Of a DNA stretch of 64,000 bases, positions 36,662 through 45,281 are shown in pieces. The translations under genes and the position numbers were made by a program. Source of the DNA: Chryseomicrobium sp. FSL W7-1435. GTDB lineage: Bacteria; Bacillota; Bacilli; Bacillales_A; Planococcaceae. Within the stretch, counting starts at the first letter, position 1. Every line of letters begins with the position of its first letter. The notes beneath the pieces were generated by a model. That model did no database searches. It was not told where the DNA came from and saw only the letters and a list, made by a program, of their open reading frames with translations. The stretch is taken from positions 1,550,001 through 1,614,000 of the forward strand of contig NZ_CP151997.1 in NCBI RefSeq assembly GCF_038595005.1. The letters are read 5' to 3'.

Positions 36662-38038
36662 TTAAAACTCTAAATGTTTTTCGATATATGCTTTTACTTC
36701 AGCAAGTGGCATACGTGTTTGCTCCATGGAATCACGGTGACGAACAGTCACTTGCCCATCTTCAGCAGAATCAAAATCGTATGTGATACAGAAAGGTGTT
36801 CCGATTTCGTCTTGACGACGGTAGCGCTTGCCAATAGATTGTGATTCATCATAATCTACCATGAAATGCTTGCTCAACTCAGCAAATAATTCACCGGCTG
36901 GCTCACTTAATTTTTTAGAAAGTGGTAAGATTGCTGCTTTGAATGGCGCTAGGGCCGGATGGAAACGCATAACATTGCGTGTTTCATCGCCTTCTAGTTG
37001 TTCCTCTTCATACGCGTTGATTAAGAAAGCAAGAGTCACACGGTCAGCACCTAGAGAAGGTTCGATTACATAGGGCACGTAGCGTTCATTTGTTAATGGG
37101 TCGATGTACGTAAAGTCTTCATTTGAATGTTCCATATGTTGTTTCAAATCAAAGTCTGTACGGTCAGCGATGCCCCAAAGCTCGCCCCAACCGAATGGGA
37201 ATTTGTATTCTATGTCGACAGTCGCATTGGAATAATGGGAAAGCTCATCTTGATCATGCTCACGTAAGCGGATCGTCTCTTCCTTCATTCCTAGGTTCAA
37301 TAACCAATCTTTACAGAAATCTCTCCAGTAGGCGTACCACTCTAAATCTTCACCTGGCTTACAGAAAAATTCAAGTTCCATTTGTTCGAATTCACGTGTA
37401 CGGAATGTGAAGTTACCTGGTGTGATTTCGTTACGGAAACTTTTCCCGATTTGTCCAATTCCAAAAGGTACTTTTTTACGCATTGAACGTTGCACATTTT
37501 TGAAGTTAACGAAAATACCTTGTGCGGTTTCTGGACGTAAGAAGATTTCATTCGTTGAGCTTTCTGTAACACCTTGGAATGTTTTGAACATCAAGTTAAA
37601 CTGACGAATGTCCGTGTAATCAAACTTGCCACATGTCGGACAGACGATGTTGTGCTCGTCGATTAATTTTTTCATGTCTTCAAATGACAGACCATCTACA
37701 ATCATCTCAATACCTTTTGCATCTAGGGCATCTTCAATGATTTTATCTGCACGATGGCGAGACTTACATGCCTTACAGTCAATCATAGGGTCATTGAAGT
37801 TTCCGATATGTCCAGAAGCTACCCACGTTTTTGGGTTCATAAGAATAGCTGCATCGATTCCCACATTTGTTGGTGATTCTTGGATGAACTTTTTCCACCA
37901 AGCTTTTTTAATATTGTTTTTTAACTCGATACCAAGTGGACCATAATCCCATGTGTTTGCTAAACCACCGTAGATTTCAGAGCCGGGAAATACAAACCCA
38001 CGTTGCTTGGCAATGCTTACGATTGTCTCCATATTCAT
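36662..38038 (-). CDS. glyQS: Glycyl-tRNA synthetase (single-chain, class II)
   Basis: It charges tRNA-Gly. This is the dimeric single-polypeptide form rather than the alpha/beta form of B. subtilis. The class II motifs are visible: motif 2 [20 protein letters not shown] and motif 3 in [14 protein letters not shown]-like [23 protein letters not shown]…CPTCGKFD is a zinc-binding insert and the C-terminal anticodon-binding domain follows. AAGGAGGA precedes ATG 38038. It is controlled by the upstream T-box. It is inverted relative to its neighbours when compared with Bacillus. Confidence 0.96.
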   Translation of the reverse strand: MNMETIVSIAKQRGFVFPGSEIYGGLANTWDYGPLGIELKNNIKKAWWKKFIQESPTNVGIDAAILMNPKTWVASGHIGNFNDPMIDCKACKSRHRADKIIEDALDAKGIEMIVDGLSFEDMKKLIDEHNIVCPTCGKFDYTDIRQFNLMFKTFQGVTESSTNEIFLRPETAQGIFVNFKNVQRSMRKKVPFGIGQIGKSFRNEITPGNFTFRTREFEQMELEFFCKPGEDLEWYAYWRDFCKDWLLNLGMKEETIRLREHDQDELSHYSNATVDIEYKFPFGWGELWGIADRTDFDLKQHMEHSNEDFTYIDPLTNERYVPYVIEPSLGADRVTLAFLINAYEEEQLEGDETRNVMRFHPALAPFKAAILPLSKKLSEPAGELFAELSKHFMVDYDESQSIGKRYRRQDEIGTPFCITYDFDSAEDGQVTVRHRDSMEQTRMPLAEVKAYIEKHLEF

Positions 38039-38063
38039 GTGAAATTCCTCCTTTTTTCTACGA

Positions 38064-38267
38064 ACAAAGAAAAGACCCGCCCACGGGCAGCTAAGCCCGA
38101 GGACGAGTCGTTAAACCCGCGGTTCCACCTCGATTGACTGTTCATGAACAGTCCTCTTTGTCCGGATAAGACTCCTGGTTGCCGTTTCATACCGTTGCAG
38201 GCTCTCACCATTTCCTGCTCGCTTTTTTTGGTACTACTTATCGTCCATTCAACGTCTCTATTTGAAT
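38064..38267 (-). ncRNA. Glycine T-box riboswitch leader of glyQS
   Basis: The leader RNA senses uncharged tRNA-Gly. The T-box antiterminator core GGTGGAACCGCGGG lies at 38129–38116. Stem I contains the AG-bulge segment GGTGAGAGCC, and the likely specifier codon is GGC at 38183–38181 followed by A. The terminator is GACTCGTCCTCGGGC / GCCCGTGGGCGGGTC (38109–38074) with a T-rich run after it. The antiterminator shares sequence with the 5' side region. Specifier assignment is by position and identity with the downstream enzyme and was not folded computationally. Confidence 0.93.
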
Positions 38268-38273
38268 AAAATC

Positions 38274-38302
38274 AGTATAGCATGAGCAAGTTTACTTCGC
38301 AA
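38274..38302 (-). promoter_or_regulatory. SigA promoter of the T-box–glyQS transcript
   Basis: On the minus strand TTGCGA (38302–38297), 17 bases, TATACT (38279–38274) with an extended TGC before the -10. The start falls near 38267, at the 5' end of the T-box leader. Confidence 0.8.
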
Positions 38303-38319
38303 TCACTCGTTATGTGCGC

Positions 38320-38325
38320 TATAAT
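38320..38325 (+). promoter_or_regulatory. -10 of the ccpN promoter, overlapping the glyQS promoter region
   Basis: TATAAT on the plus strand. The best -35, TTCGCA near 38296, lies over the -35 of the opposing glyQS promoter, so the divergent promoters compete for the same face of DNA. Confidence 0.6.
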
Positions 38326-38355
38326 TAGACTGAAATTTTGATGAACTTTGAGGCG

Positions 38356-38994
38356 GTGGAAATAATCGAACTCAATAAACGACAAGTAGAAATACTCGAT
38401 ATCGTTAAGGAGAATGGACCGATTACTGGAGAACAGATTGCAGACCGATTAAGTCTGACCCGTTCAACGTTGCGGCCAGACCTCGCTATCTTGACGATGG
38501 CGGGATATTTAGATGCACGACCACGTGTCGGTTATTTTTATTCTGGAAAAAAGACAGGTCAAGCAATTTCCGATACGATGACAAAGTGGAAGGTAAAAGA
38601 TTTTCAATCGGTACCTGTTGTCATCTTAGAACACATATCTGTCTACGATGCTATCTGTCAACTGTTCTTAGAGGATGTTGGTTCCATGTTCGTAGTGAAC
38701 AAAACTGGCATTTTGACAGGTGTCGTTTCTCGTAAAGATCTTTTGCGCATATCGATAGGGAATCAAGATTTAAATAAAATGCCGGTGCACATGATGATGA
38801 CTCGCATGCCTAATATTACGGTGTGTCACAGAGAGGACTCGCTTCTCAGTGCAGCGCAGCTGCTAATGGACCGTCAAATTGACTCCTTACCTGTTGTCAA
38901 AGAACAGGCAAAGGGACTTGAAGTTGTAGGTAGGGTTACAAAGACAACGATCACTCGTGCCTTTTTAGCATTAGCAGAAGAACATGACATTTAA
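38356..38994 (+). CDS. ccpN: Gluconeogenesis repressor CcpN
   Basis: CcpN represses gapB and pckA in glycolytic conditions in B. subtilis (YqzB). An N-terminal winged helix ([40 protein letters not shown]) precedes two CBS domains ([17 protein letters not shown]…, [23 protein letters not shown]). The start is uncertain: GTG 38356 aligns with the B. subtilis Met (IELNKRQ follows), but GAGG is only two bases away; ATG 38341 has no site; ATC 38365 has GGCGGTGG five bases upstream. ppsR overlaps its end, as in Bacillus. Confidence 0.93.
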   Translation: MEIIELNKRQVEILDIVKENGPITGEQIADRLSLTRSTLRPDLAILTMAGYLDARPRVGYFYSGKKTGQAISDTMTKWKVKDFQSVPVVILEHISVYDAICQLFLEDVGSMFVVNKTGILTGVVSRKDLLRISIGNQDLNKMPVHMMMTRMPNITVCHREDSLLSAAQLLMDRQIDSLPVVKEQAKGLEVVGRVTKTTITRAFLALAEEHDI

Positions 38995-39007
38995 GGAGAG
39001 TGGTAAC

Positions 39008-39826
39008 GTGCAGATTTTTATCATTTCCGATTCAATTGGTGAAACAGGTGAATTAGTCGCAAAAGCAGCTTTGAGTCAATTTGAAGAAGTGTATCATAAA
39101 GCGCGCATTAAGCGATTTACTCATATTGATTCACTAGAGCATATTCAAGAGATTGTTGATTTAGCTAGTTCTCACCAAGCAATCATCATCTACACTCTTG
39201 TCCGCGATGATATGAAAAAACAAGTGGCTGAGTTGTCAAAAAAAGCAGGCGTTGAATCCATTGACTTAATGGGGCCAGTGATTGAAAAGTTTGAAAAAGT
39301 AATTGGCTCAAGTGCTATGCAAGAACCTGGGCTTGTCCGAAAATTAGACGAAGATTATTTCGCAAAAATAGAGGCGGTTGAATTTGCGGTTAAATACGAT
39401 GATGGACGTGACCCACGAGGTCTTTTGCAAGCTGATATTGTTTTAGTCGGGGTATCACGCACATCAAAAACTCCTCTTTCACAATATTTAGCTAACAAAC
39501 GCTGGAAGGTAGCCAATGTGCCTCTCGTACCAGAAGTTGAACCTCCAGAAGAGTTGTTTTCTATTGATCCAGCCAAATGCTTTGGCCTAGTGATTAACCC
39601 AGAAAAGTTAAATTCAATCAGACGTGAGCGTCTCAAGGCAATCGGCTTGAGTGATGAAGCAAACTACGCTAAAATAGAGAGAATACAAGAAGAGTTGGTC
39701 CATTTTCATCAAGTAGTTAATCGCATTGATTGCGATGTCATTGACGTAACAAATCGGGCTGTAGAAGAAACAGCCAATATCATTATTTCTAAACGACAAG
39801 AATCAATAAAAAATTATATACAGTAG
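39008..39826 (+). CDS. ppsR: Pyruvate phosphate dikinase regulatory protein (kinase/phosphorylase)
   Basis: A DUF299 bifunctional regulator that phosphorylates and reactivates PPDK or PEP synthase using ADP. It has [17 protein letters not shown] at the N-terminus and the P-loop-like [15 protein letters not shown] near residue 150. I chose GTG 39008 because AAGGAGAG lies eight bases upstream. It corresponds to B. subtilis yqfL and is cotranscribed with ccpN. Confidence 0.94.
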   Translation: MQIFIISDSIGETGELVAKAALSQFEEVYHKARIKRFTHIDSLEHIQEIVDLASSHQAIIIYTLVRDDMKKQVAELSKKAGVESIDLMGPVIEKFEKVIGSSAMQEPGLVRKLDEDYFAKIEAVEFAVKYDDGRDPRGLLQADIVLVGVSRTSKTPLSQYLANKRWKVANVPLVPEVEPPEELFSIDPAKCFGLVINPEKLNSIRRERLKAIGLSDEANYAKIERIQEELVHFHQVVNRIDCDVIDVTNRAVEETANIIISKRQESIKNYIQ

Positions 39827-39835
39827 CAGAGAGAT

Positions 39836-39864
39836 AAATCCGGGCGATCATCGTCCGGATTTTG
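39836..39864 (+). terminator. Hairpin terminator of ccpN-ppsR
   Basis: AAATCCGGgCGAT and ATCGtCCGGATTT form an almost perfect stem with a one-base loop core, followed by TG and a weak T-run. Confidence 0.65.
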
Positions 39865-39982
39865 TTACGCTAAAAATAGGTATAAAATACGATTCTTGCA
39901 TAGCGAATCTTTGTGATTTAGTTTATAATAATGGTTTGTGATTACTAAATTTATGTTTTTCCAAGAAGTAATGTCGATTTAT

Positions 39983-40010
39983 GCAGGATTATCGTTTCAG
40001 TTTGTGGAAT
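39983..40010 (+). promoter_or_regulatory. SigH-type promoter of dnaG-rpoD
   Basis: GCAGGATTA, 12 bases, GTGGAAT fits the SigH consensus RnAGGAwww-N11/12-RnnGAAT at every defined base. The B. subtilis sigA operon has SigH promoters. A possible vegetative -10 TATAAT at 39924–39929 has no good -35. The rest of 39865–40042 is AT-rich and shows no gene. Confidence 0.75.
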
Positions 40011-40042
40011 AACTATAGAGTAGGCAAAGAGAAGGTGACATA

Positions 40043-41860
40043 ATGGCTAAACATGTGGAAGATGAAGTGATTGAACAAGTAAGGTCTTCTGTTGATATTG
40101 TGGATGTCATTGGTGAATATGTTCAGCTAACCAAACGAGGAAGAAACCACTTTGGTTTATGCCCGTTTCATGGTGAACAAACTCCTTCCTTTTCTGTTGC
40201 TCAAGAGAAACAAATATTTCATTGCTTCGGTTGTGGAGCAGGTGGAAATGTCATTACGTTTTTGATGGATATCGAAGGGTTGAGCTTTCAACAAACGATT
40301 AATCGACTGGCAGATCGCAGTGGGATGGAGCTTCATCTAGAAGAAGGAAATGCTGCAAAAGAAGTCGCAAAAAATCCATTGCAAGACAAATGGAAAAGTG
40401 CACACACATTTGCAGCGTCTTATTATCATCATCTTCTTCTCAACACGGTTGAAGGAGAGCAAGCACTCGCTTACTTAAAAAATCGTGGTATTGATGAAGA
40501 CACTATCAAAAAATTTCAGATAGGGTGGAGCTTGCCGGGCTGGGAAAATCTCGCAACACTTTTACAGCAACGTGACTACGATCTAGCTGAAATGGAGAAG
40601 TGTGGACTTGTCGTCCGTCAAGAACAAGCAGAGCGTTACTTTGACCGATTCAGAGGCCGCATTATGTTCCCTGTGGCAGATGATAAAGGTCAAACGATTG
40701 CTTTTTCTGGTCGAATTTTAGATAATTCAGCTGATGAAGCCAAATATCTAAACAGTCCAGAGAGCGAACTGTTTCAAAAAAATGATGTTCTCTACAATTT
40801 ACACAATGCACGAATGGCCATTCGACAGAAGAAGCAAGTGTTGTTGTCTGAAGGATTTTTGGATGTAATTGCTTTTGCGAGGTCGGGTGTTGATCATGTA
40901 GTGGGCACCATGGGAACTGCATTGACACAAAACCATATCACGCGATTGAAACGTTTGACGACAAATTTCGTCTTTTGTTTTGATGGCGATAAAGCGGGCA
41001 TGGAGGCTACCAAAAAAGCGTTCACCGCAACTGACGGTAAGCAACTCCAACGAACGGCACTTGTTTTGCCAAATCAAACAGATCCAGATGATTTTGTTGC
41101 ACAGCATGGTACAGAAGCACTTCAAAAATTTGCTACTGAAAAAGGACTGTCAGAAATGGCATTCGCCATGATGTATTACCGCAAAGGAATCAATTTGCAA
41201 AATGATTCCGATGTTCTTCACTACACAGATCAAGTAGTTGAAGTGCTCGCAAAATCTGACTCTCCAATTGAACAATCGTATTATACGAAACAATTAGCAG
41301 ATGAAGTGGGTATTGATCAAGGTGTGATTGAACATCAATTGCGCAAACTGCTGGCGCAGAGAGCGCGTTCAGAACAAGCACCTCGACGAGAGCAACGAGT
41401 TGTGGCACCTGAGAAAAAAACACAAAAGCTTGATGCTACTAGTAGAGCTGAGTATTTATTACTTGCGCATCTGCTGGATGATCCCACTGCACTTCATTCA
41501 CTCGGTATTGCAGAAGACATGGAATTGTTTGTGCATGATGAAATCATCGAATCCTTTATTCAATTGATGGCATTCTATGAAAGATATCCGCAGGGTGATT
41601 TTCAGAGATTACTTGAAGTGACAGAAAATGCAGATTTAAAGAAAATCTATATGTTTGCCACAATGATGGATAAAGACCCAGAAAGTAGCAAAAAAGAAAT
41701 AGAAGATAGTATGCGTCAACTACGCAAATATCGGGTAGAGAAACGTATTGAACAGTTAATGCACGAATCAAAAATAGCTGAAAAGCTTGCAGATTACACA
41801 AAAGCGTTAGAGCTTGCTAAACAAGCGATTGAACTCAAACGTACCATTCACACAGTCTAG
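40043..41860 (+). CDS. dnaG: DNA primase
   Basis: DnaG makes RNA primers for replication. The N-terminal zinc-binding domain reads CPFHGEQTPSF…HCFGCGAGGNV; the TOPRIM core includes LSEGFLDVIAFARSG and FCFDGDKAGMEA; the C-terminal helicase-interacting domain is divergent, as usual. It is 605 residues. AGAAGG precedes the ATG. rpoD follows, preserving the macromolecular synthesis operon, while yqxD, usually upstream in Bacillus, is absent. Confidence 0.97.
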   Translation: MAKHVEDEVIEQVRSSVDIVDVIGEYVQLTKRGRNHFGLCPFHGEQTPSFSVAQEKQIFHCFGCGAGGNVITFLMDIEGLSFQQTINRLADRSGMELHLEEGNAAKEVAKNPLQDKWKSAHTFAASYYHHLLLNTVEGEQALAYLKNRGIDEDTIKKFQIGWSLPGWENLATLLQQRDYDLAEMEKCGLVVRQEQAERYFDRFRGRIMFPVADDKGQTIAFSGRILDNSADEAKYLNSPESELFQKNDVLYNLHNARMAIRQKKQVLLSEGFLDVIAFARSGVDHVVGTMGTALTQNHITRLKRLTTNFVFCFDGDKAGMEATKKAFTATDGKQLQRTALVLPNQTDPDDFVAQHGTEALQKFATEKGLSEMAFAMMYYRKGINLQNDSDVLHYTDQVVEVLAKSDSPIEQSYYTKQLADEVGIDQGVIEHQLRKLLAQRARSEQAPRREQRVVAPEKKTQKLDATSRAEYLLLAHLLDDPTALHSLGIAEDMELFVHDEIIESFIQLMAFYERYPQGDFQRLLEVTENADLKKIYMFATMMDKDPESSKKEIEDSMRQLRKYRVEKRIEQLMHESKIAEKLADYTKALELAKQAIELKRTIHTV

Positions 41861-41891
41861 TTCCATTTAGGCACGTAAAGGAGGAATTCTT

Positions 41892-43016
41892 ATGGCAGAA
41901 AAATCAGATCAGATCAAAGAGGATTTGGAATTGTCATTAGATGAAGCAAAGAAACAACTTATCGAGTTAGGAAAGAAAAATGGGGAATTGACTTATCGAG
42001 ACATTGCTGAAAAGTTAGCAACGTTTGAATTAGAGTCGGACCAGATTGAAGAATTTATCGATCAACTTGAAGGTAAGGGTATTGAACTTGGCCGAAAAGA
42101 TGGCGATGAAGAAGAACTCGATCAGCTAATGACGAAAAAAACAACGGAAACCTTTGATCTTAATGATTTAAGCGTTCCTCCTGGTGTTAAAATCAATGAC
42201 CCTGTTCGTATGTATTTAAAAGAAATTGGTCGCGTTGAGCTTTTAAATGCCAAGCAAGAAATTGAGCTTGCGATTCGTATTGAGCTAGGAGATGAAGAGG
42301 CTCGCAAGCGTCTAGCAGAAGCTAACTTACGTCTAGTTGTAAGTATTGCAAAACGCTATGTTGGACGTGGGATGTTATTCCTTGATTTGATCCAAGAAGG
42401 AAACATGGGACTTATCAAAGCCGTTGAAAAGTTTGATCACCGCAAAGGGTTTAAGTTTAGTACGTATGCTACTTGGTGGATTCGTCAGGCTATTACTCGT
42501 GCGATTGCTGACCAGGCTCGTACAATTCGTATCCCGGTTCACATGGTTGAAACCATCAACAAACTGATTCGTGTGCAACGTCAGCTATTACAAGATCTTG
42601 GTCGTGAACCATCTCCAGAAGAAATCGGAGAAGAAATGGACTTATTAGCTGAAAAAGTACGTGAGATTTTAAAAATCGCTCAAGAACCAGTTTCTTTAGA
42701 AACACCAATTGGTGAAGAAGACGATTCACACCTCGGTGACTTTATTGAAGATGCAGATGCCCAATCACCATCTGATCACGCTGCTTATGAATTGTTAAAA
42801 GAGCAGCTAGAAGATGTTTTAGACACATTAACAGACCGTGAAGAAAATGTTTTACGTTTGCGTTTCGGTCTAGATGATGGTCGTACTCGTACGCTTGAAG
42901 AGGTAGGTAAAGTATTTGGTGTAACGCGTGAGCGTATTCGTCAAATCGAGGCGAAAGCTCTTCGAAAACTTCGTCATCCTTCTCGCAGCAAGCGCTTAAA
43001 AGATTTCTTAGATTAA
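41892..43016 (+). CDS. rpoD: RNA polymerase primary sigma factor SigA
   Basis: SigA directs vegetative transcription. Region 1.1-like N-terminus, region 1.2 ([16 protein letters not shown]), region 2 ([37 protein letters not shown] with [17 protein letters not shown]), region 3 and region 4 ([29 protein letters not shown]) are all present. It is 374 residues, the Firmicutes length. AAAGGAGGA precedes the ATG. It follows dnaG by 31 bases and ends at a strong terminator. Confidence 0.98.
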   Translation: MAEKSDQIKEDLELSLDEAKKQLIELGKKNGELTYRDIAEKLATFELESDQIEEFIDQLEGKGIELGRKDGDEEELDQLMTKKTTETFDLNDLSVPPGVKINDPVRMYLKEIGRVELLNAKQEIELAIRIELGDEEARKRLAEANLRLVVSIAKRYVGRGMLFLDLIQEGNMGLIKAVEKFDHRKGFKFSTYATWWIRQAITRAIADQARTIRIPVHMVETINKLIRVQRQLLQDLGREPSPEEIGEEMDLLAEKVREILKIAQEPVSLETPIGEEDDSHLGDFIEDADAQSPSDHAAYELLKEQLEDVLDTLTDREENVLRLRFGLDDGRTRTLEEVGKVFGVTRERIRQIEAKALRKLRHPSRSKRLKDFLD

Positions 43017-43023
43017 TGTAAGG

Positions 43024-43051
43024 CCCCTTAACTTCGGTTGAGGGGTTTTTT
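43024..43051 (+). terminator. Hairpin terminator of dnaG-rpoD
   Basis: CCCCTTAAC, TTCG tetraloop, GTTGAGGGG, TTTTTT. It has a 9-bp stem with one G-U pair. Confidence 0.9.
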
Positions 43052-43084
43052 AGTGTCAAAATAGTGACAGGTACCAAACAAAGG

Positions 43085-43427
43085 TACATTCGAAAATCAA
43101 TCGCACACACAGAGGCAAGAGCGCCTCTATGCGCACGCTTGATTCCCGAAGCATTTCTGAGCGAACGCCTTCCACATCTAACGCAATCGAGTTCCAGGCG
43201 TTAGAAATACATTCGAAAATCAATCGCACACACAGAGGCAAGAGCGCCTCTATGCGCACGCTTGATTCCCGAAGCATTTCTGAGCGAACGCCTTCCACAT
43301 CTAAGTACAATCGAGTTCCAGGCGTTAGAAATACATTCGAAAATCAATCGCACACACAGAGGCAAGAGCGCCTCTATGCGCACGCTTGATTCCCGAAGCA
43401 TTTCTGGGCGAACGCCTTCCACATCTA
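43085..43427. repeat. Tandem array of a 123/124-nt unit (2.8 copies)
   Basis: Copies begin at 43085, 43208 and 43332, each with TACATTCGAAAATCAATCG. Unit 1 is 123 bases, unit 2 is 124 (ACG versus GTAC change near 43302), and unit 3 stops at about 43427. Copies are almost identical. Each carries an inner hairpin AGAGGC-AAGAGC-GCCTCT. Both strands have open frames (for example LDVEGVRSEMLRESSVRIEAL on the minus strand), but there is no ribosome binding site and a frame change at the 124-base unit, so I do not call it coding. It fills the gap between rpoD and the acyl-CoA dehydrogenase promoter. Confidence 0.93.
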
Positions 43428-43459
43428 AAGGTATGTGTTTTATTTCACATTCATTTTTA

Positions 43460-43488
43460 TGCCAATTCACCAAAAAGTTCTGTATAAT
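43460..43488 (+). promoter_or_regulatory. Promoter of the acyl-CoA dehydrogenase gene
   Basis: TATAAT at 43483–43488 with a poor -35 (TGCCAA) 17 bases upstream. The expected start at about 43495 falls inside the cre site. Confidence 0.5.
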
Positions 43489-43493
43489 CAAAC

Positions 43494-43509
43494 ATGTAAG
43501 CGTTTACTA
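43494..43509 (+). promoter_or_regulatory. Candidate catabolite response element (cre)
   Basis: ATGTAAGCGTTTACTA matches the CcpA operator consensus WTGNAARCGNWWWCAW at all but one defined base. Its position at the start point predicts repression of the downstream fatty acid oxidation gene by glucose. Confidence 0.7.
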
Positions 43510-43532
43510 AAGGGTGTAAAGGGGATGTCAAC

Positions 43533-44672
43533 ATGAATTTTGATTTAACGCAAGAACACAAAATGTTAAAAAATATGATGCGCGATTTTGCTAATGAAAA
43601 AGTAGCACCAGGTGCCATTGAACGGGACAAGACAAAAGAGTTTCCTACTGAAATTTTTAAAGAGCTAAGCAACATGGGGATGATGGGCTTACCTTTTGAT
43701 GAAGAATACGGTGGTGCTGGAGCTGATACAGTAAGTTTTGCAATCGTTACAGAGGAATTGAGTCGCGCGTGTGCGTCGACAGGTATTACATATTCTGCGC
43801 ATATTTCATTAGGCGGTGCACCTCTGCATTTATTTGGCACGGAACAACAAAAGAAAAACTATTTAACACCGATCTGTGAAGGATCTTCCTTTGGTGCCTT
43901 TGGATTGACTGAGCCAAATGCTGGTTCAGATGCAGGTGGTACTCAGACGACAGCCAAGTTAGAAGGTGACGAGTGGGTAATCAACGGCAGCAAAGTGTAT
44001 ATCACAAATGCTAGCCATGCCAAGCACTTGGCCATCACAGCCATTACAGGGACCACTGACGGGCGTAAAGAGATTTCTGCGATAATTGTACCGACTAACG
44101 CTGAAGGCTTCACAATCATCGATAACTACGAGAAAATGGGGTTGAATGCTTCCAATACCACAGAACTAGTTTTTGAAAACGTCCGTGTACCAAAAGAAAA
44201 CCTTCTGGGTGTGCAAGGAAATGGCTTCCGCCAATTTTTGACGACGCTAGATGGTGGACGTATAGGTATTGGCGCGATGGCTGTGGGGATTGCACAAGCA
44301 GCATTTGATAAAGCACTACGTTATTCGAAAGAACGTAAACAGTTCGGGAAAACGTTGTCTGAATTCCAGATTACTCAATTCAAATTAGCCGACATGGCTA
44401 TGAAAATAGAATTAGCTCGTACAATGGTCTACAAAGCTTCTTGGTTAAAAGACCAAGGTCGCGCATTTGGTAAAGAAGCAGCGATGTGCAAATTGTATGC
44501 ATCTGAGATTGCCATGGAAGTAGCAAATGAGGCTATTCAGATTCATGGTGGATATGGCTATATGAAAGAGTATGAAGTGGAACGCTTCATGCGCGATGCC
44601 AAATTACTTGAAATTGGTGAAGGTACTTCAGAAGTTCAACGAATGGTCATTGCTCGTCATATTGGCTGTTAA
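43533..44672 (+). CDS. Acyl-CoA dehydrogenase (short/medium chain type)
   Basis: A FAD enzyme that introduces the alpha-beta double bond in acyl-CoA during beta-oxidation, passing electrons to ETF. FGLTEPNAGSDAGGTQTTA (signature 1) and the C-terminal QIHGGYGYMKEYEVERFMRDAK (signature 2) are present; the catalytic Glu is in IGEGTSEVQR. It is 379 residues, like MmgC and butyryl-CoA dehydrogenases; chain length cannot be read from sequence. AAAGGGG precedes ATG 43533. It is a single gene under a probable cre site. Which of the several Bacillus paralogues it matches is uncertain. Confidence 0.92.
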   Translation: MNFDLTQEHKMLKNMMRDFANEKVAPGAIERDKTKEFPTEIFKELSNMGMMGLPFDEEYGGAGADTVSFAIVTEELSRACASTGITYSAHISLGGAPLHLFGTEQQKKNYLTPICEGSSFGAFGLTEPNAGSDAGGTQTTAKLEGDEWVINGSKVYITNASHAKHLAITAITGTTDGRKEISAIIVPTNAEGFTIIDNYEKMGLNASNTTELVFENVRVPKENLLGVQGNGFRQFLTTLDGGRIGIGAMAVGIAQAAFDKALRYSKERKQFGKTLSEFQITQFKLADMAMKIELARTMVYKASWLKDQGRAFGKEAAMCKLYASEIAMEVANEAIQIHGGYGYMKEYEVERFMRDAKLLEIGEGTSEVQRMVIARHIGC

Positions 44673-44759
44673 AAGATTTGTCGAATTTGTCACAATGCAA
44701 CAAAACTTACCTCATTTCTCTTTTCGTTTTTTCGTCAATGGAGTACAATAATGATGTTG

Positions 44760-44774
44760 ACTAATGTTATTAGT
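44760..44774. promoter_or_regulatory. Inverted repeat upstream of cccA
   Basis: ACTAAT-GTT-ATTAGT is a perfect 6-3-6 inverted repeat between TACAAT (a possible -10 near 44744–44749) and the cccA ribosome binding site. It could be a regulator operator. I cannot name the regulator. Confidence 0.35.
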
Positions 44775-44803
44775 GATAGTGTGACCAAGAGGGAGGGTTA
44801 TTG

Positions 44804-45181
44804 ATGACAAAGAATCCAATCGTTCCGTACATTTTAATTATGCTTTTCGGGATCGGACTTATTTTCTTCCTTTCTGTTCAAGGTGTTGGAAACCAAGCAG
44901 AAATAGCTGAGTCAGGTGAACATGGTGAAGAAGGCGCTGAAGGTGGCGAAGAGGCATCAGCCGGCGAATTTGACCCTGAAGCTGTAGTTCAGCAAAAATG
45001 TATCAGCTGTCACGGAAGCAGCTACGAAGGCCAAGGCGCATTCCCTCCATTAGTGGGTACAGCTCTTTCTGAAGAAGAAATTGCTGACATCTTAGCTAAT
45101 GGTAAAGGTGCTATGCCAGGTGGTTTAGTAGAAGCAGAGAACATCGAAGCGATGGCTGCATGGGTTAAATCTTTAGAATAG
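44804..45181 (+). CDS. cccA: Membrane-anchored cytochrome c-550
   Basis: CccA is a small respiratory c-type cytochrome on the outer face of the membrane. One N-terminal transmembrane helix (IVPYILIMLFGIGLIFFLSVQG) is followed by an acidic Gly/Glu-rich linker and the heme domain with CISCHG; the axial Met is probably in GAMPGGL. It is 125 residues. I chose ATG 44804, six bases after GGGAGGG; the TTG at 44801 is less likely. It lies downstream of rpoD as in B. subtilis, with an acyl-CoA dehydrogenase gene inserted between. Confidence 0.93.
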   Translation: MTKNPIVPYILIMLFGIGLIFFLSVQGVGNQAEIAESGEHGEEGAEGGEEASAGEFDPEAVVQQKCISCHGSSYEGQGAFPPLVGTALSEEEIADILANGKGAMPGGLVEAENIEAMAAWVKSLE

Positions 45182-45190
45182 TTTAAAAGG

Positions 45191-45218
45191 GTCTCACTCT
45201 AACGAGTGGGGCTTTTTT
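45191..45218 (+). terminator. Hairpin terminator of cccA
   Basis: GTCTCACTC, loop TAAC, GAGTGGGGC pair over 9 bp (with G-U), followed by TTTTTT. Confidence 0.85.
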
Positions 45219-45281
45219 AGTTCCTAGTAGAATTCTTTCATCCCTATAGAGAAATCTGTATACTTAAGGCGAGGTGTTAAT

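Noticed and set aside
43085-43427. CRISPR array
   Set aside because: The repeat is 123–124 bases with no unique spacers and there are no cas genes nearby; it is a plain tandem duplication.
43129-43510. Open reading frames on both strands of the tandem array (for example MRTLDSRSISERTPS and LDVEGVRSEMLRESS)
   Set aside because: They arise from the repeat period of 123 bases, have no ribosome binding site, change frame at the 124-base unit, and mirror each other on opposite strands.
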